Assembly (NCBI RefSeq): GCF_017565745.1
Contig: NZ_JAGDYM010000007.1
Location: 62,001-126,000, forward strand
Reading direction: 5' to 3'
Origin: Leucobacter weissii
GTDB lineage: Bacteria; Actinomycetota; Actinomycetes; Actinomycetales; Microbacteriaceae
Length of the DNA: 64,000 bases
Shown here: positions 47,019-55,596 of the stretch, piece after piece
Layout of the letters: the number at the start of each line of letters is the position of its first letter
Numbering within the stretch: the stretch's first letter is position 1
Made by a program: the position numbers and the translations under genes
Notes under the pieces: generated by a model
What the model saw: the letters and a program-made list of their open reading frames with translations, nothing else
Told to the model about the DNA's origin: nothing
Databases searched by the model: none

Positions 47019-49172
47019 ATGAAGCAGGCGACGATCGAAACGAAGAAGCGGATTCGTGCCACGATCCTTGGCCTCCTGGTGCTGGCACTGGCGTTCGCCG
47101 GAATCCAGCCGGCCTACGCGGACGACTCGGATCCGGTGCAGACGACGCTGACGGCGACCAGCAAGCTGGGGTCGGCAGCGGTGCAGTCCGGACCGAACCA
47201 CGTGATCACGGCGCTACGACCCGACTGGGTGGTGACTGCGGCAATCGTCCCCACGACCGCACGCGGTCAGGTCGACCTGGTGCTCGACGGCACGGTGATC
47301 GCGTCGGGGCAGCTGGGTGCGAACGGAACGGCGGCGATCGCTGTGCCTGCGGCACCGCTCGTCGTGGGAGAGCATGTGGTGACGCTCAGGTACCTCGGTG
47401 ACCAGGGGCACGCTCCTGCGGATGCCTCGTTCTCACTGCGGGTCGACAAGAACCCGACCTATCCGCGACTGGTCGGGAGTCACACCACGACCTTCGCGAC
47501 GAATACGCGGTTCAGCGCTGATCGGCCGATCAATGTGCGGCTCGACAGCCTGGGCGTCCTACGCACCGGAACGGTCCGCTTCGAGGTCGACGGAGTTCCG
47601 GTCGGATCGACCGAGGTCAATCTGACGACCGGTGTCGCCGATCTGCCGGATCCGATCCGGCTGAAGGCGGGTCGCTACACGGTGTACGGCTACTACTCCG
47701 GTAACGACAACTACCTAGAGGGTAATGCGGGACGCGCATTCAACGTCGATCTCGCCCCGACCACCGCCGAACTGTTCCTCGACGCCGAGCAGGTCGGTGC
47801 GAGCGAGCCGGTGCGCGCCACCGCGCGCGTGAGCGCGGTGAACAGCGTCGTGAACGAGGGGTCCGTCGAGTTCTTCGTCGCCGGCGAGTCGGCCGGGAGC
47901 GTGGAGATCGTCGACGGCGAAGCGGTGCTCGAACTCGAGGGCGTCGACGTCGGCCGACAGAAGATCTCGGCCGAGTACACTGATGGGGAGGGCACCTATA
48001 TCGACTCTCGCACGTCCGAGGTCGTGGTGCAGGTGGATCGGGAGCCCACCTCGACGGAGTTCGAGATCGCGCGCACCGAGCTCTCGGCGGGAGACGAGGT
48101 TACGGTGAGCGCGCGAGTCACTCCAGCCGACGCCACGGGATCGGTGCAGTTCAGCGCGGATGGGCGGATTCTCGGCCACGCGCGTGTGATCGGCGGCGTC
48201 GCGCAGCGCAGCATCGTGCCCCCGGTCGGAGCCGAGCGGGTTGAGGCCCGCTACCTGGGCGATCGGCGCCATGAGCCCTCTGGCTCGGCGTCGATCGAGG
48301 TCAGCGTGTCGCCACGCAGCACGAGCACCTCGATCGAGCTCGCCTCCGAGCGGGTGGCCTTCGGCGCGTCGGTGGAGGTCACCGCCCGGGTGCTCGGCGG
48401 CGCGATCGGCGCGATGGAGCTCTACCTCGATGGCGTCATCGTCGCTCGCTCGCTCGCCGTCGACGGCGAGGCCCGGTTCGAACTCGCCGGGATCGGTGTC
48501 GGTGCGCACGGGCTGACGGCCCGCTATATCGGGTCGGAGACGCATCTGCCCTCCGAGAGCGGAACACGCACGCTCACCGTCTCCGAGGCGGAGGTCGATA
48601 TCCGCTCACTCTCGCTCTCGAGGGTCCGTGCGGTCTATGGCTCCGCCGATCGCGTGACCGCCACGGTCGAGGTCTCCGCTCCCGATGGAGTCCGCATCCG
48701 ACTGCTCTCGGGCACCCGGGATCTCGGCACGGGCGCGGTGAAAGACGGCAAGGTCAGCTGGAGCCTGCCTGCGCGACTCGAGGCGGGCCGCTACACCCTC
48801 CAGGCGCGGCATGTTCTGAGCACCGGCGTCTTGGGGGACTCGTCTGCCCCGCGCGCGCTGACTGTGCAGCGGGCCAAGCCCACGGCGATCCAGGCGAGCG
48901 GTCATCGGTTCAAGAAGGGCACCAAGCCAAGAGTGACCGTCAAAGTCGGGGCACTCTCGAACGGAAGTAGCCCGACGGGTCGTGTTCGGGTGAAAGTCGG
49001 TTCGTACACCAAGACCGTCGTCCTCCGCGCGTCGGCCAAGGGCACGGTCACGGTCACGCTCGGCAGGAAGTTCGACCGGACGGTCTCGGCGCGCGTCGTC
49101 TTCGTGTCGAGCGACGCGAGGAACGTCGCCGGGGCGTCGACCAAGACGGTGCGGCTGAAGGTCAGGAGGTAG
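47019..49172 (+). CDS. Secreted Ig-like repeat protein
   Basis: A 717-aa exported protein. The signal peptide includes ATILGLLVLALAFAGIQPAYA, with cleavage near residue 35. The mature part is about six Big_3/Big_5-like repeats with recurring patterns such as GxVxFxVDGxxVGS and VRYLGDxxHxPS/A (for example TLRYLGDQGHAPADA, ARYLGDRRHEPSGS). The final 95 residues repeat the basic module of the preceding protein (FKKGTKPRVTVKVG, PTGRVRVKVGSYTKTVVLRA). ATG is 4 bases after the previous stop, so the two are co-translated. Probably a stalk or wall-associated partner of the FG-GAP protein. Confidence 0.8.
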   Translation: MKQATIETKKRIRATILGLLVLALAFAGIQPAYADDSDPVQTTLTATSKLGSAAVQSGPNHVITALRPDWVVTAAIVPTTARGQVDLVLDGTVIASGQLGANGTAAIAVPAAPLVVGEHVVTLRYLGDQGHAPADASFSLRVDKNPTYPRLVGSHTTTFATNTRFSADRPINVRLDSLGVLRTGTVRFEVDGVPVGSTEVNLTTGVADLPDPIRLKAGRYTVYGYYSGNDNYLEGNAGRAFNVDLAPTTAELFLDAEQVGASEPVRATARVSAVNSVVNEGSVEFFVAGESAGSVEIVDGEAVLELEGVDVGRQKISAEYTDGEGTYIDSRTSEVVVQVDREPTSTEFEIARTELSAGDEVTVSARVTPADATGSVQFSADGRILGHARVIGGVAQRSIVPPVGAERVEARYLGDRRHEPSGSASIEVSVSPRSTSTSIELASERVAFGASVEVTARVLGGAIGAMELYLDGVIVARSLAVDGEARFELAGIGVGAHGLTARYIGSETHLPSESGTRTLTVSEAEVDIRSLSLSRVRAVYGSADRVTATVEVSAPDGVRIRLLSGTRDLGTGAVKDGKVSWSLPARLEAGRYTLQARHVLSTGVLGDSSAPRALTVQRAKPTAIQASGHRFKKGTKPRVTVKVGALSNGSSPTGRVRVKVGSYTKTVVLRASAKGTVTVTLGRKFDRTVSARVVFVSSDARNVAGASTKTVRLKVRR

Positions 49173-49233
49173 CTCGCGCGGGACGGGGCAGAGGTTAAGC
49201 TGGCGCTGCAGCACTCCCCGGCTCGTCGAACTC

Positions 49234-49362
49234 GTGCTCGGTGCCAGTGCCTGTGAGCCGGTCTGGGAGGTCACGCTCTACGATCCCAAAACCGGAGAGT
49301 TCACCGGGTTCACGATCGACGCACCCCACGAAGGGGAGGCGCACCCGTCCGCGAAGCCCTGA
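49234..49362 (+). pseudogene. Short coding remnant at the right end of the island
   Basis: An open frame of 42 codons from GTG reads LGASACEPVWEVTLYDPKTG and continues EFTGFTIDAPHEGE before the stop; the frame is open upstream to 49173 but with no good start or Shine-Dalgarno. The sequence looks protein-like (acidic, beta-rich) and may be the tail of a lost gene. It lies directly before the duplicated comA end. I cannot name a family. Confidence 0.4.
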
Positions 49363-49366
49363 GTGA

Positions 49367-49415
49367 CTGCGGCAGAACATCTGGGGCCGGGTGATCAACC
49401 CGGCGCCCTGACCCG
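49367..49415 (+). pseudogene. Detached duplicate of the comA 3' end
   Basis: It encodes LRQNIWGRVINPAP then stop, against LRQNIWGNKSTWGRVINPAP in comA. Bases 49367-49386 match 41207-41226 and 49387-49415 match 41245-41273 exactly. The 18-base difference lies between two CTGGGG direct repeats in the intact gene. Confidence 0.9.
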
Positions 49416-49443
49416 TCGGCCGTCGGTGCGACATCGGCGGGTT

Positions 49444-49494
49444 GGGGACGCATATGCATGCTCATCCAGGCATGTAGCGTGCATTCGCGTCCCC
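49444..49494 (+). repeat. 51-bp GGGGACG...CGTCCCC hairpin element, copy B
   Basis: Same length, termini, orientation and following GATT as the element at 22990-23040. The inner part (catatgcatgc, gcatgtagcgtgcatt) differs but also folds. It lies 50 bases before the end of the converging metY-like gene. Apart from this hairpin, the comA copy and the remnant ORF, I see nothing else in 49173-49544. Confidence 0.65.
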
Positions 49495-49544
49495 GATTCG
49501 GGCCGGCCGGCGGAATCGACCGCGAGCGTGCCGAAGCGATGCGG

Positions 49545-51008
49545 TCAGCGCCGAGCCACCGCGGCGAGCCCGCCGCGCAGATCCGCGATCAGATCCTCCG
49601 GCGTCTCGAGACCCACCGAGAGGCGCAGCAGGCCCGGGGTGATCCCGAGCCGGGCGTTGAGCTCGTCGGGGAAGGTCGAGTGCGTCGAGGTGAGCGGGTG
49701 CAGCACCATCGAGCGCGTGTCGCCGATGCCGGTCATGCGCGAGAACACGCGCAGGCCGTCGAAGAAGGCGCGGGCGCCGTCGACGCCGCCGCGCACCGTC
49801 ACGCCGAACACCGAGCCGGTGCGGCCCGCATAGTCGCGCGCGGCCAGTTCGTGGAGCGGGCTCGACGGCAGTCCCGCGTAGTCCACCGATTCCACCTCGG
49901 GCTGCTGTTCGAGCCAGGCCGCGATCTCGAGCGAGGAGTCGACGTGCTGCCGCATGCGCAGCGACAGCGTCTCCATGCCCTGATGCAGCAGGAAGCCGTG
50001 GAACGGGGAGAGGGTCGGCCCGATGTCGTTGACCACGGCTTCGCGCACGGCGCGGGCGTAGGCTCCGTCGCCGAAGCGATCCAGCATCGAGGCGAGCCCG
50101 GGCCGGGGCGCGGCCGTGATGAGCGGGTAGGATCGGCCGGCCCGCTCAGCGGCGGCCCAGTCGAAGTTGCCGCCGTCCACCACCGCTCCGCCGACCGCCG
50201 CGCCGTGCCCGGTGAGGAACTTGGTGGTCGAGTGGACGACGATGTTGGCGCCGTGCTCGACGGGGCGGATGAGCGCCGGGGTGCCGACGGTGTTGTCGAC
50301 GACGAGCGGCAGGTTGTAGCGCGCCGCCACCGCGGCGATGCGCCGCAGGTCGGTGATGTCGTTGCGCGGGTTCGGGATCGTCTCGGTGTAGATCGCCTTC
50401 GTCTCGGGCCGGATCGCGCGCTCCCACTCGGCGTCGTCGGCCGCGTCCCACACATAGTCGAAGGCGATCCCGAAGCGCTTGAAGCTGCGGCCGAAGAGGA
50501 TCCGGGTGCCGCCGTAGATCGAGGCCGTCGAGACGATGTGGTCGCCCTGGCCGGCCAGTGCGAAGAGCGCGGCGCTGATCGCCGCCTGGCCGCTCGACAC
50601 GGCCACCGACACGGTGCCGCCCTCGAGCGAGGCGAGGCGCTGCTCGGCCACGTTGTTGGTGGGGTTGCCCTGCCGGGAGTAGACCGGGGCCGGCTCGCTC
50701 TCCGTGAACGCGTCGACCTCGCCCCGCGAGGTGCTGGCCGCGCCCCGCCAGTCCGAGCGTCCGCCGAAGCGCGCGACCCCGTCCTCGAAGTCGTCGAAGA
50801 CGTAGCCGGCCGAGAGCGCGATCGGCGGCACGCGCAGACCGGAGTTGCGGTCCGCGTACTCGCCGGCGTGGACCTGGCGGGTGTCGAAGCCGAAGCCCTC
50901 CCAGTCGAGGTGCGGCGGCGCCGCGTCCGTGCGCGCCGCCGAGCCGCTCCGTCCGGCGTCGATCTCCGCGGCGCCGGATGCTGCGGCGTTCGGTTCTTCG
51001 GTGCTCAT
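49545..51008 (-). CDS. O-acetylhomoserine sulfhydrylase / Cys-Met metabolism PLP enzyme
   Basis: A 487-aa PLP enzyme of the MetY/cystathionine gamma-synthase family. Visible: FDTRQVHAGEYADRNSGLRVPP (family start, near residue 38), PVYSRQGNPTNNVAEQRLASLEGG, VSSGQAAISAALFALAGQGD, the PLP lysine in HSTTKFLTGHG near residue 255, and MVLHPLTSTHS near 430. It is closest to O-acetylhomoserine aminocarboxypropyltransferases (direct sulfhydrylation). A 37-residue N-terminal Ala/Asp-rich extension is unusual. ATG 51008 overlaps the stop of the PatB-like gene (ATGA), so the two form an operon around homocysteine/cysteine metabolism. Confidence 0.88.
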   Translation of the reverse strand: MSTEEPNAAASGAAEIDAGRSGSAARTDAAPPHLDWEGFGFDTRQVHAGEYADRNSGLRVPPIALSAGYVFDDFEDGVARFGGRSDWRGAASTSRGEVDAFTESEPAPVYSRQGNPTNNVAEQRLASLEGGTVSVAVSSGQAAISAALFALAGQGDHIVSTASIYGGTRILFGRSFKRFGIAFDYVWDAADDAEWERAIRPETKAIYTETIPNPRNDITDLRRIAAVAARYNLPLVVDNTVGTPALIRPVEHGANIVVHSTTKFLTGHGAAVGGAVVDGGNFDWAAAERAGRSYPLITAAPRPGLASMLDRFGDGAYARAVREAVVNDIGPTLSPFHGFLLHQGMETLSLRMRQHVDSSLEIAAWLEQQPEVESVDYAGLPSSPLHELAARDYAGRTGSVFGVTVRGGVDGARAFFDGLRVFSRMTGIGDTRSMVLHPLTSTHSTFPDELNARLGITPGLLRLSVGLETPEDLIADLRGGLAAVARR

Positions 51009-52247
51009 GCGTTCCCTCCTCGGGTGCCGTTCTGCAGGGAGGCGATCCGGTCCACCGCGCGAACGATGGTGTCCGGTGCGCAGGCGAGATTGATCCGTGC
51101 GTGCCCCGCGCCCCCCGCGCCGAACGAGGAGCCGTTGTTCAGTGCCAGCCGGGCCTTCACGCGGAGCTCGCGGGCCGGGTGCTCCCCGAGGCCCGCCTCC
51201 CGCAGATCGAGCCAGGCCAGATAGCCGGCGCGCGGCCGGATCAGGGTGACGCCCGGCAGGCGCTCCGCGGCGAGCGAGCCGAAGAGCTCCACATTCGCCT
51301 CGATCTGCGCGACCGCCCGGTCGAGCCAGTCCCGTCCGTCCCGGAAGGCGGCGACGCCGGCGTGCAGGCCGAGGATGCTGGTCCTCGTCACGGCCTCGGG
51401 CGGCAGACCGGCGAGCACGCGGTTCGCCCGCTCGTCGGCCGCGACCAGCACCGAGCACTTCGCGCCGGCCAGGTTCCAGCCCTTGCTCGCCGAGGTCGCG
51501 ATCGCCGCGATCGCCCCGGCCTCGGCGGCGATCGGGGCGAAGGGGACGAACTCGGCCCCCCGGTGCAGCAGCGGGGCGTGGATCTCGTCCGACACCACGA
51601 ACACGTCGTGGGCGGCGGCCAGTCGCGCCAGTCGCGTCAGTTCCTCCCGGGTGAACGCCACTCCGTGCGGGTTGTGCGGGTTGCAGAGGATGAACGCGTC
51701 GATCCCGCGCTCGAACTCGGCCTCGATGGCGTCGAGATCGAGGCCGAAGCCGTGCGCTCCGAGGCCGTCGGGCTCCGCGCGCAGCGGGATCTGCGCCGTC
51801 TCGAAGGGGAGCTCCTGCAGCATCTCGAAGAAGCCGGGGTAGGTGGGGGTCGGGATCGCGAGCCGCCCGCCGCCGGGGCGGGCGGCTCGCAGCGACTCGA
51901 CCACTCCGGTCGCCACGTCGGTGGCGAGGTGGATGAAGCGGTGGTCGATCTCCCAGCCCCAGCGATCCGCGGCGAACTCGGCGAAGGCGGGCGCCAGCGG
52001 CCCGGGGCCATCGAGGTAGCCGGTGTCGCTCAGCCGCACGCGCTCGACGAGGGCGTCGCGCACCTCGGACGCCACGGCGAAGTCCATCTCGGCGACGAAC
52101 ATGGGCAGGACGTCGGCCGGGAACCGGGTCCATTTGAGGCTGCTGCGCTGCGTGCGGAGCATGTCGGGGTCCAGCTCCGCCCAGGGGACGCCGGCGGGAT
52201 CGGCGCCGGTGCCGATCGCCGCCCGGTAACAGTCGTCTTCGCTCACC
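51005..52247 (-). CDS. MalY/PatB family aminotransferase (cystathionine beta-lyase type)
   Basis: A fold-type I PLP enzyme of about 413 aa. Motifs: LKWTRFPADVLPMFVAEMDF (residues 30-50), FILCNPHNPHGVAFTREELTRLA near 185, VVSDEIHAPLLHRG, and the PLP lysine in SASKGWNLAGAKCS near 245. MalY/PatB enzymes cleave cystathionine or other cysteine S-conjugates. GTG 52247 is favoured because CAGAAT lies 6 bases upstream, the leaderless pattern of this window; ATG 52261 in frame is an alternative. It is followed by the MetY-like gene with an ATGA overlap. Confidence 0.88.
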
Positions 52248-52317
52248 GGACCATTCTGCACCCATTTCCCGCCGGAAGGGGCGTCGCTGTGACGCGGTAT
52301 TACATCGCCTCAGCTCT

Positions 52318-52396
52318 GCGAATGCGAGCGATAACTTTCTGTCGACGACGCGGCGCGATCGCTCGCCGCAGGATGCCGGTGATCCCTCGCATTCGC
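52318..52396. repeat. Inverted-repeat element between patB-like gene and a hypothetical gene
   Basis: GCGAATGCGAG (52318-52328) and CTCGCATTCGC (52386-52396) are perfect 11-bp inverted repeats enclosing 57 bases that are more AT-rich at the left. The size suits a small non-autonomous element or a regulatory structure. No flanking target duplication was noticed. Confidence 0.5.
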
Positions 52397-52463
52397 GGCT
52401 CGCCCACTCGGAGCGTCGGATCCTCGCGGCCTCGTTCGAGGAGGAACCAGAGGTCGTTTCGCT

Positions 52464-52712
52464 ATGGTGGAGATCGGTGACATCTCCCAGGAGGTATTCG
52501 AACGCCGTGAGCAGGAGCGAGCCGAACAGTGGAGAGAGCTCGGCGAGTACGAAGGAAACCCGTGGGGCGACCTCTTCATCGTGCTCGGGGGTTTCGCTGC
52601 GGAGGGCGACACCTTGAACGGCAGCGCCTTCGAGACCGCCGTGCGCGGATTGCAGGAGGAGTGCACGGCCAACGGGACTCCGATCGAGACCGTCACCCGT
52701 TTCGGGGGGTGA
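52464..52712 (+). CDS. Hypothetical small acidic protein
   Basis: An 82-aa acidic protein with a helical N-terminal half rich in Glu, Arg, Gln (SQEVFERREQERAEQWRELG) and the sequence NPWGDLFIVLGGFAAEGDTL. No family recognised. There is no Shine-Dalgarno next to ATG 52464; AGGAGG lies about 20 bases upstream. The region is lower in GC than its neighbours. It may be a recently acquired or spurious gene, but codon use (third-position GC) is consistent with coding. Confidence 0.5.
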   Translation: MVEIGDISQEVFERREQERAEQWRELGEYEGNPWGDLFIVLGGFAAEGDTLNGSAFETAVRGLQEECTANGTPIETVTRFGG

Positions 52713-52772
52713 TGAACCGGTAGGGCGCGGGTCTTCCTGCGGAGATCCGCTCGCGGACGGCCTCGCGGCCTC

Positions 52773-54425
52773 CTACGCCGATGCTGTTGCCCGGCGAATG
52801 TGGCTGCGGGCGTGCGCGACCGCCGGCTCGAGCTCCGCGAAGAGATGGTTCGGGTGGCGCAGCGCGCCGATCACGCCGAGCTGATCGAGCAGCGACCGGT
52901 GCTCGGGGCGCACGCCCTTGATCAGCACGGTGGCGCCCCGGCGCTCCAAGGCGGTCACCATCTCGCCGAGGGCGTTGGCCCCCGTGGCGTCGACGAGCTG
53001 CAGGCCGGAGAGACGCAGCACCACCACCTCCACATCGTGCCGGGCGACCTCGTCGATCAGGCGCTCCGCGGCGCCGAAGAAGAGGGATCCCTCGATGCGG
53101 AACAGGCCGATGCGCTCATCCCCGGGCTCGGGAGCGCCGGGCAGGTCCTCGCGATGAGCGCCGCTCGTTCGGCTGAGGGCGCGCAGCGCGAAGAACGCCG
53201 CAGCGGCGATGCCGATTCCGACCGCGATGACCAGGTCGAAGGCCACCGTGACGAAGGCGGTGACGAGGAAGACGCTCGCGCTCGCGCCGCCCGAGCGGGC
53301 GACGCGCCGGAAGGTGGAGATCGACACCATGCGCGCGGCGGTCACCATCAGCACCCCGGCGAGGGCCGCCAGGGGGATCCTCGACACGATGCTCGCCGCC
53401 ACGAGGATGACCGCGAGCAGCAGCAGCGCGTGGACGATCGCGGCGACGCGCGTCCTGGCGCCGCTGCGCACGTTCACGGCCGTGCGGGCGATGGCGCCCG
53501 TCGCGGGCATGCCGCCGAAGAAGCCGGCCGCGATCGAGGCGAGGCCCTGCCCCAGCAACTCGCGATCCGCGTTGAGGCCCCCGGTGTTCGCGAGGCTCGC
53601 GGCCACGCGGGCCGAGAGCAGCGATTCGATCGCCGCGAGCGCCGCGACCGCCAGTGCGGGACCGGCGAGCGCGGTGAGGAGCGCGAGATCCACCGGCGGC
53701 AGGCCCGGCGCAGGAAGCGAGTTCGGCAGTGCGCCGATGGTCGCGAGCGGCAGGTCCAGCAGCGCGGCCGGCACCGAGACGAGCACGATGGCGACGAACG
53801 AGCCGGGCACCGAGGGCAGCCAGCGGCCGAGCACGAGCATGATGACGGCGACCGCCGCCACCGCGCCGAGCGGCAGCAGCGCTCCCGGCCAGGTGCTCTC
53901 CTCGACCACCTGAGCCGCCGCCACGACCGCATTGCTCGCGTGCCCGGCGATCCCGACCCCCAGCGCCGACGGCACCTGCTGCAGGAAGATGATGACGCCG
54001 ATTCCCGCGGTGAATCCCTCGATGACCGGCCAGGGGATGTAGCTCACCGCTCGTCCGAGACGGAGCAGGCCCGCGGCCGCGACGATCACGCCGGCGAGGA
54101 TGCTGACGTAGACCACGGCGCCGGCGCCGTGCGCCGCGACGATCGGCGCGAGCACGACGACCATCGCCCCGGTGGGACCGGAGACCTGCACGTTCGATCC
54201 GCCGAACACCGCGGCCACCAGGCCCGCCACGATCGCCGTGACGAGGCCGGCCTCGGCGCCCACACCCGAGCTCACGCCGAAGGCGAGCGCCAGCGGCAGC
54301 GCCACGATGCCGACGGTGACCCCCGCCAGCAGATCGGCGCGCCACGAGCGGCTCAGCCCGCGGTAGTCGTCCGCCGCGGGAAGCAGCGAGCGGAGCGCGC
54401 CGAGGCGTGAGCGGGCCGTGTTCAC
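52773..54425 (-). CDS. SulP family anion transporter with STAS domain
   Basis: A 550-aa transporter. The TM region (residues 28-410) begins with LLAGVTVGIVALPLALAFGVSSG, followed by FGGSNVQVSGPTGAMVVVLAPIV (the SulP signature with the conserved SGPT). The cytoplasmic STAS domain occupies residues 440-540 with VEVVVLRLSGLQLVDATGANALGEMV. Substrates in the family include sulfate, bicarbonate and dicarboxylates; none can be named here. GTG 54425 follows the ppk2 stop by 28 bases on the same strand, so they are likely one operon. Confidence 0.9.
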   Translation of the reverse strand: MNTARSRLGALRSLLPAADDYRGLSRSWRADLLAGVTVGIVALPLALAFGVSSGVGAEAGLVTAIVAGLVAAVFGGSNVQVSGPTGAMVVVLAPIVAAHGAGAVVYVSILAGVIVAAAGLLRLGRAVSYIPWPVIEGFTAGIGVIIFLQQVPSALGVGIAGHASNAVVAAAQVVEESTWPGALLPLGAVAAVAVIMLVLGRWLPSVPGSFVAIVLVSVPAALLDLPLATIGALPNSLPAPGLPPVDLALLTALAGPALAVAALAAIESLLSARVAASLANTGGLNADRELLGQGLASIAAGFFGGMPATGAIARTAVNVRSGARTRVAAIVHALLLLAVILVAASIVSRIPLAALAGVLMVTAARMVSISTFRRVARSGGASASVFLVTAFVTVAFDLVIAVGIGIAAAAFFALRALSRTSGAHREDLPGAPEPGDERIGLFRIEGSLFFGAAERLIDEVARHDVEVVVLRLSGLQLVDATGANALGEMVTALERRGATVLIKGVRPEHRSLLDQLGVIGALRHPNHLFAELEPAVAHARSHIRRATASA

Positions 54426-54453
54426 CGGTTCGGTCTCCTTCCCGCGCGCCCGC

Positions 54454-55440
54454 TCACCTGATGACCGGGAACGAGCCGGTCGGGGTCTCGCCCTCGTCGT
54501 AGACCGTCGCCGGGCTGCCGATGATCAGCGGGTCCGGCGAGCCGACCAGTTTGTGGTCCTTGTCCGGGTAGTCGAAGCGGGAGAGCACCCAGCGCATCGC
54601 CTCGAGCCGGGCGCGCTTCTTGTCGTTCGACTTCACCACGGTCCACGGCGCGTGCGGGGTGTCGGTGTAGAAGAACATCGCCTCCTTGGCCTCGGTGTAG
54701 TCGTCCCACTTGTCGAGGCTCGCGAGATCCGTCGGGGAGAGCTTCCACTGCTTGACCTCGTCGTTGCCGCGCGAGACGAAGCGGCTGTGCTGCTCCGCGC
54801 GGCCCACGGAGAACCAGAACTTGATGAGGTGGGTGCCGGAGTTGACGAGCATCCGCTCGAACTCGGGCGCCGAACGGGTGAACTCCAGGTACTGCTGCGG
54901 GGTGCAGTAGCCCATCACGCGCTCGACCCCGGCGCGGTTGTACCAGGAGCGGTCGAACATGACGATCTCCCCGCCTGCCGGAAGGTGGGCGACGTAGCGC
55001 TGGAAATACCATTGGGTGCGCTCGCGATCGGTGGGGATCTCGAGCGCGACGACGCGCGCTCCGCGAGGGTTCATGTGCTCGGTGAAGCGCTTGATGGCGC
55101 CGCCCTTCCCGGCGGCGTCCCGACCCTCGAAGAGGATGACGATCTTCTCGCCCCGCTCCTTCACCCAGGCCTGGAGCTTGAGCAACTCGATCTGCAGCCG
55201 ACGCTTCTCGCGCTCGTAGCGGCGTCGCGACACCTTGGTGTCGTAGGGATGCCCCTGCCTCCAAGGAGCGTCGGGCCCGTCGTCCTTGGGCTGGTGTTTG
55301 CCGGCGCGGCGGAGTTCCGCGATCTCGTCGATCTCGGGCGTGATGTCGATCTGATCGGGGCTCGCAGCCAGGAACGACTCGCCCCCGGACACCGCGGTCT
55401 CCTCGACAGGCCGATCCGTATGCTTCTCCGTGCGGTCCAC
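54454..55440 (-). CDS. ppk2: Polyphosphate kinase 2
   Basis: A 328-aa family-2 polyphosphate kinase that transfers phosphate between polyphosphate and nucleotides. Walker A is ILFEGRDAAGKGGAIKRF near residue 105, the lid region is NPRGARVVALE, and Walker B is IVMFDRSWYNRAGVERVMGY near 160. WYFQRYVAHLP and RFVSRGNDEVKQWKLSPTDL are also typical of PPK2 class I. A 55-residue acidic N-terminus precedes the fold. GTG is behind AAGGAG. Whether it makes ATP or GTP cannot be told from this. Confidence 0.93.
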   Translation of the reverse strand: MDRTEKHTDRPVEETAVSGGESFLAASPDQIDITPEIDEIAELRRAGKHQPKDDGPDAPWRQGHPYDTKVSRRRYEREKRRLQIELLKLQAWVKERGEKIVILFEGRDAAGKGGAIKRFTEHMNPRGARVVALEIPTDRERTQWYFQRYVAHLPAGGEIVMFDRSWYNRAGVERVMGYCTPQQYLEFTRSAPEFERMLVNSGTHLIKFWFSVGRAEQHSRFVSRGNDEVKQWKLSPTDLASLDKWDDYTEAKEAMFFYTDTPHAPWTVVKSNDKKRARLEAMRWVLSRFDYPDKDHKLVGSPDPLIIGSPATVYDEGETPTGSFPVIR

Positions 55441-55596
55441 GCGTCTCCTTCGTCCCGCCGCACTCGAGCGCGCGGCATGCAGTCAGAATACGCCCGTGCG
55501 TTCCACGCCTCAAAAAGGGGTCCGCGACTCGGCGGGTTGGAGCCCTGAAAGCTTGACCTTCAATGGTAGCCTGAACCTTGGGAGTGTGATCGGATC

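Larger units (their letters stand above)
41274..49366. mobile_element. Putative 8-kb genomic island at the 3' end of comA
   Basis: The comA 3' end (41207-41273) and its copy at 49367-49415 bound a stretch with three large secreted-protein genes in one direction. The copy keeps the reading frame and stop but lacks 18 bases, a deletion between two CTGGGG repeats. No integrase, transposase or tRNA is inside. The layout gene end, hairpin, insert, duplicated gene end is the same as that of the tiny elements at six other genes. Confidence 0.6.

Noticed and set aside
49545-52265. One 906-codon fusion frame of the two PLP enzymes
   Set aside because: The PatB-like protein lies in another frame, with its own stop at 51005 overlapping the ATG at 51008; the upstream part of the long frame is not protein-like.
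52800-54410. Long plus-strand open frame opposite the SulP gene
   Set aside because: Charged, low-complexity translation; a high-GC shadow of the transporter gene.
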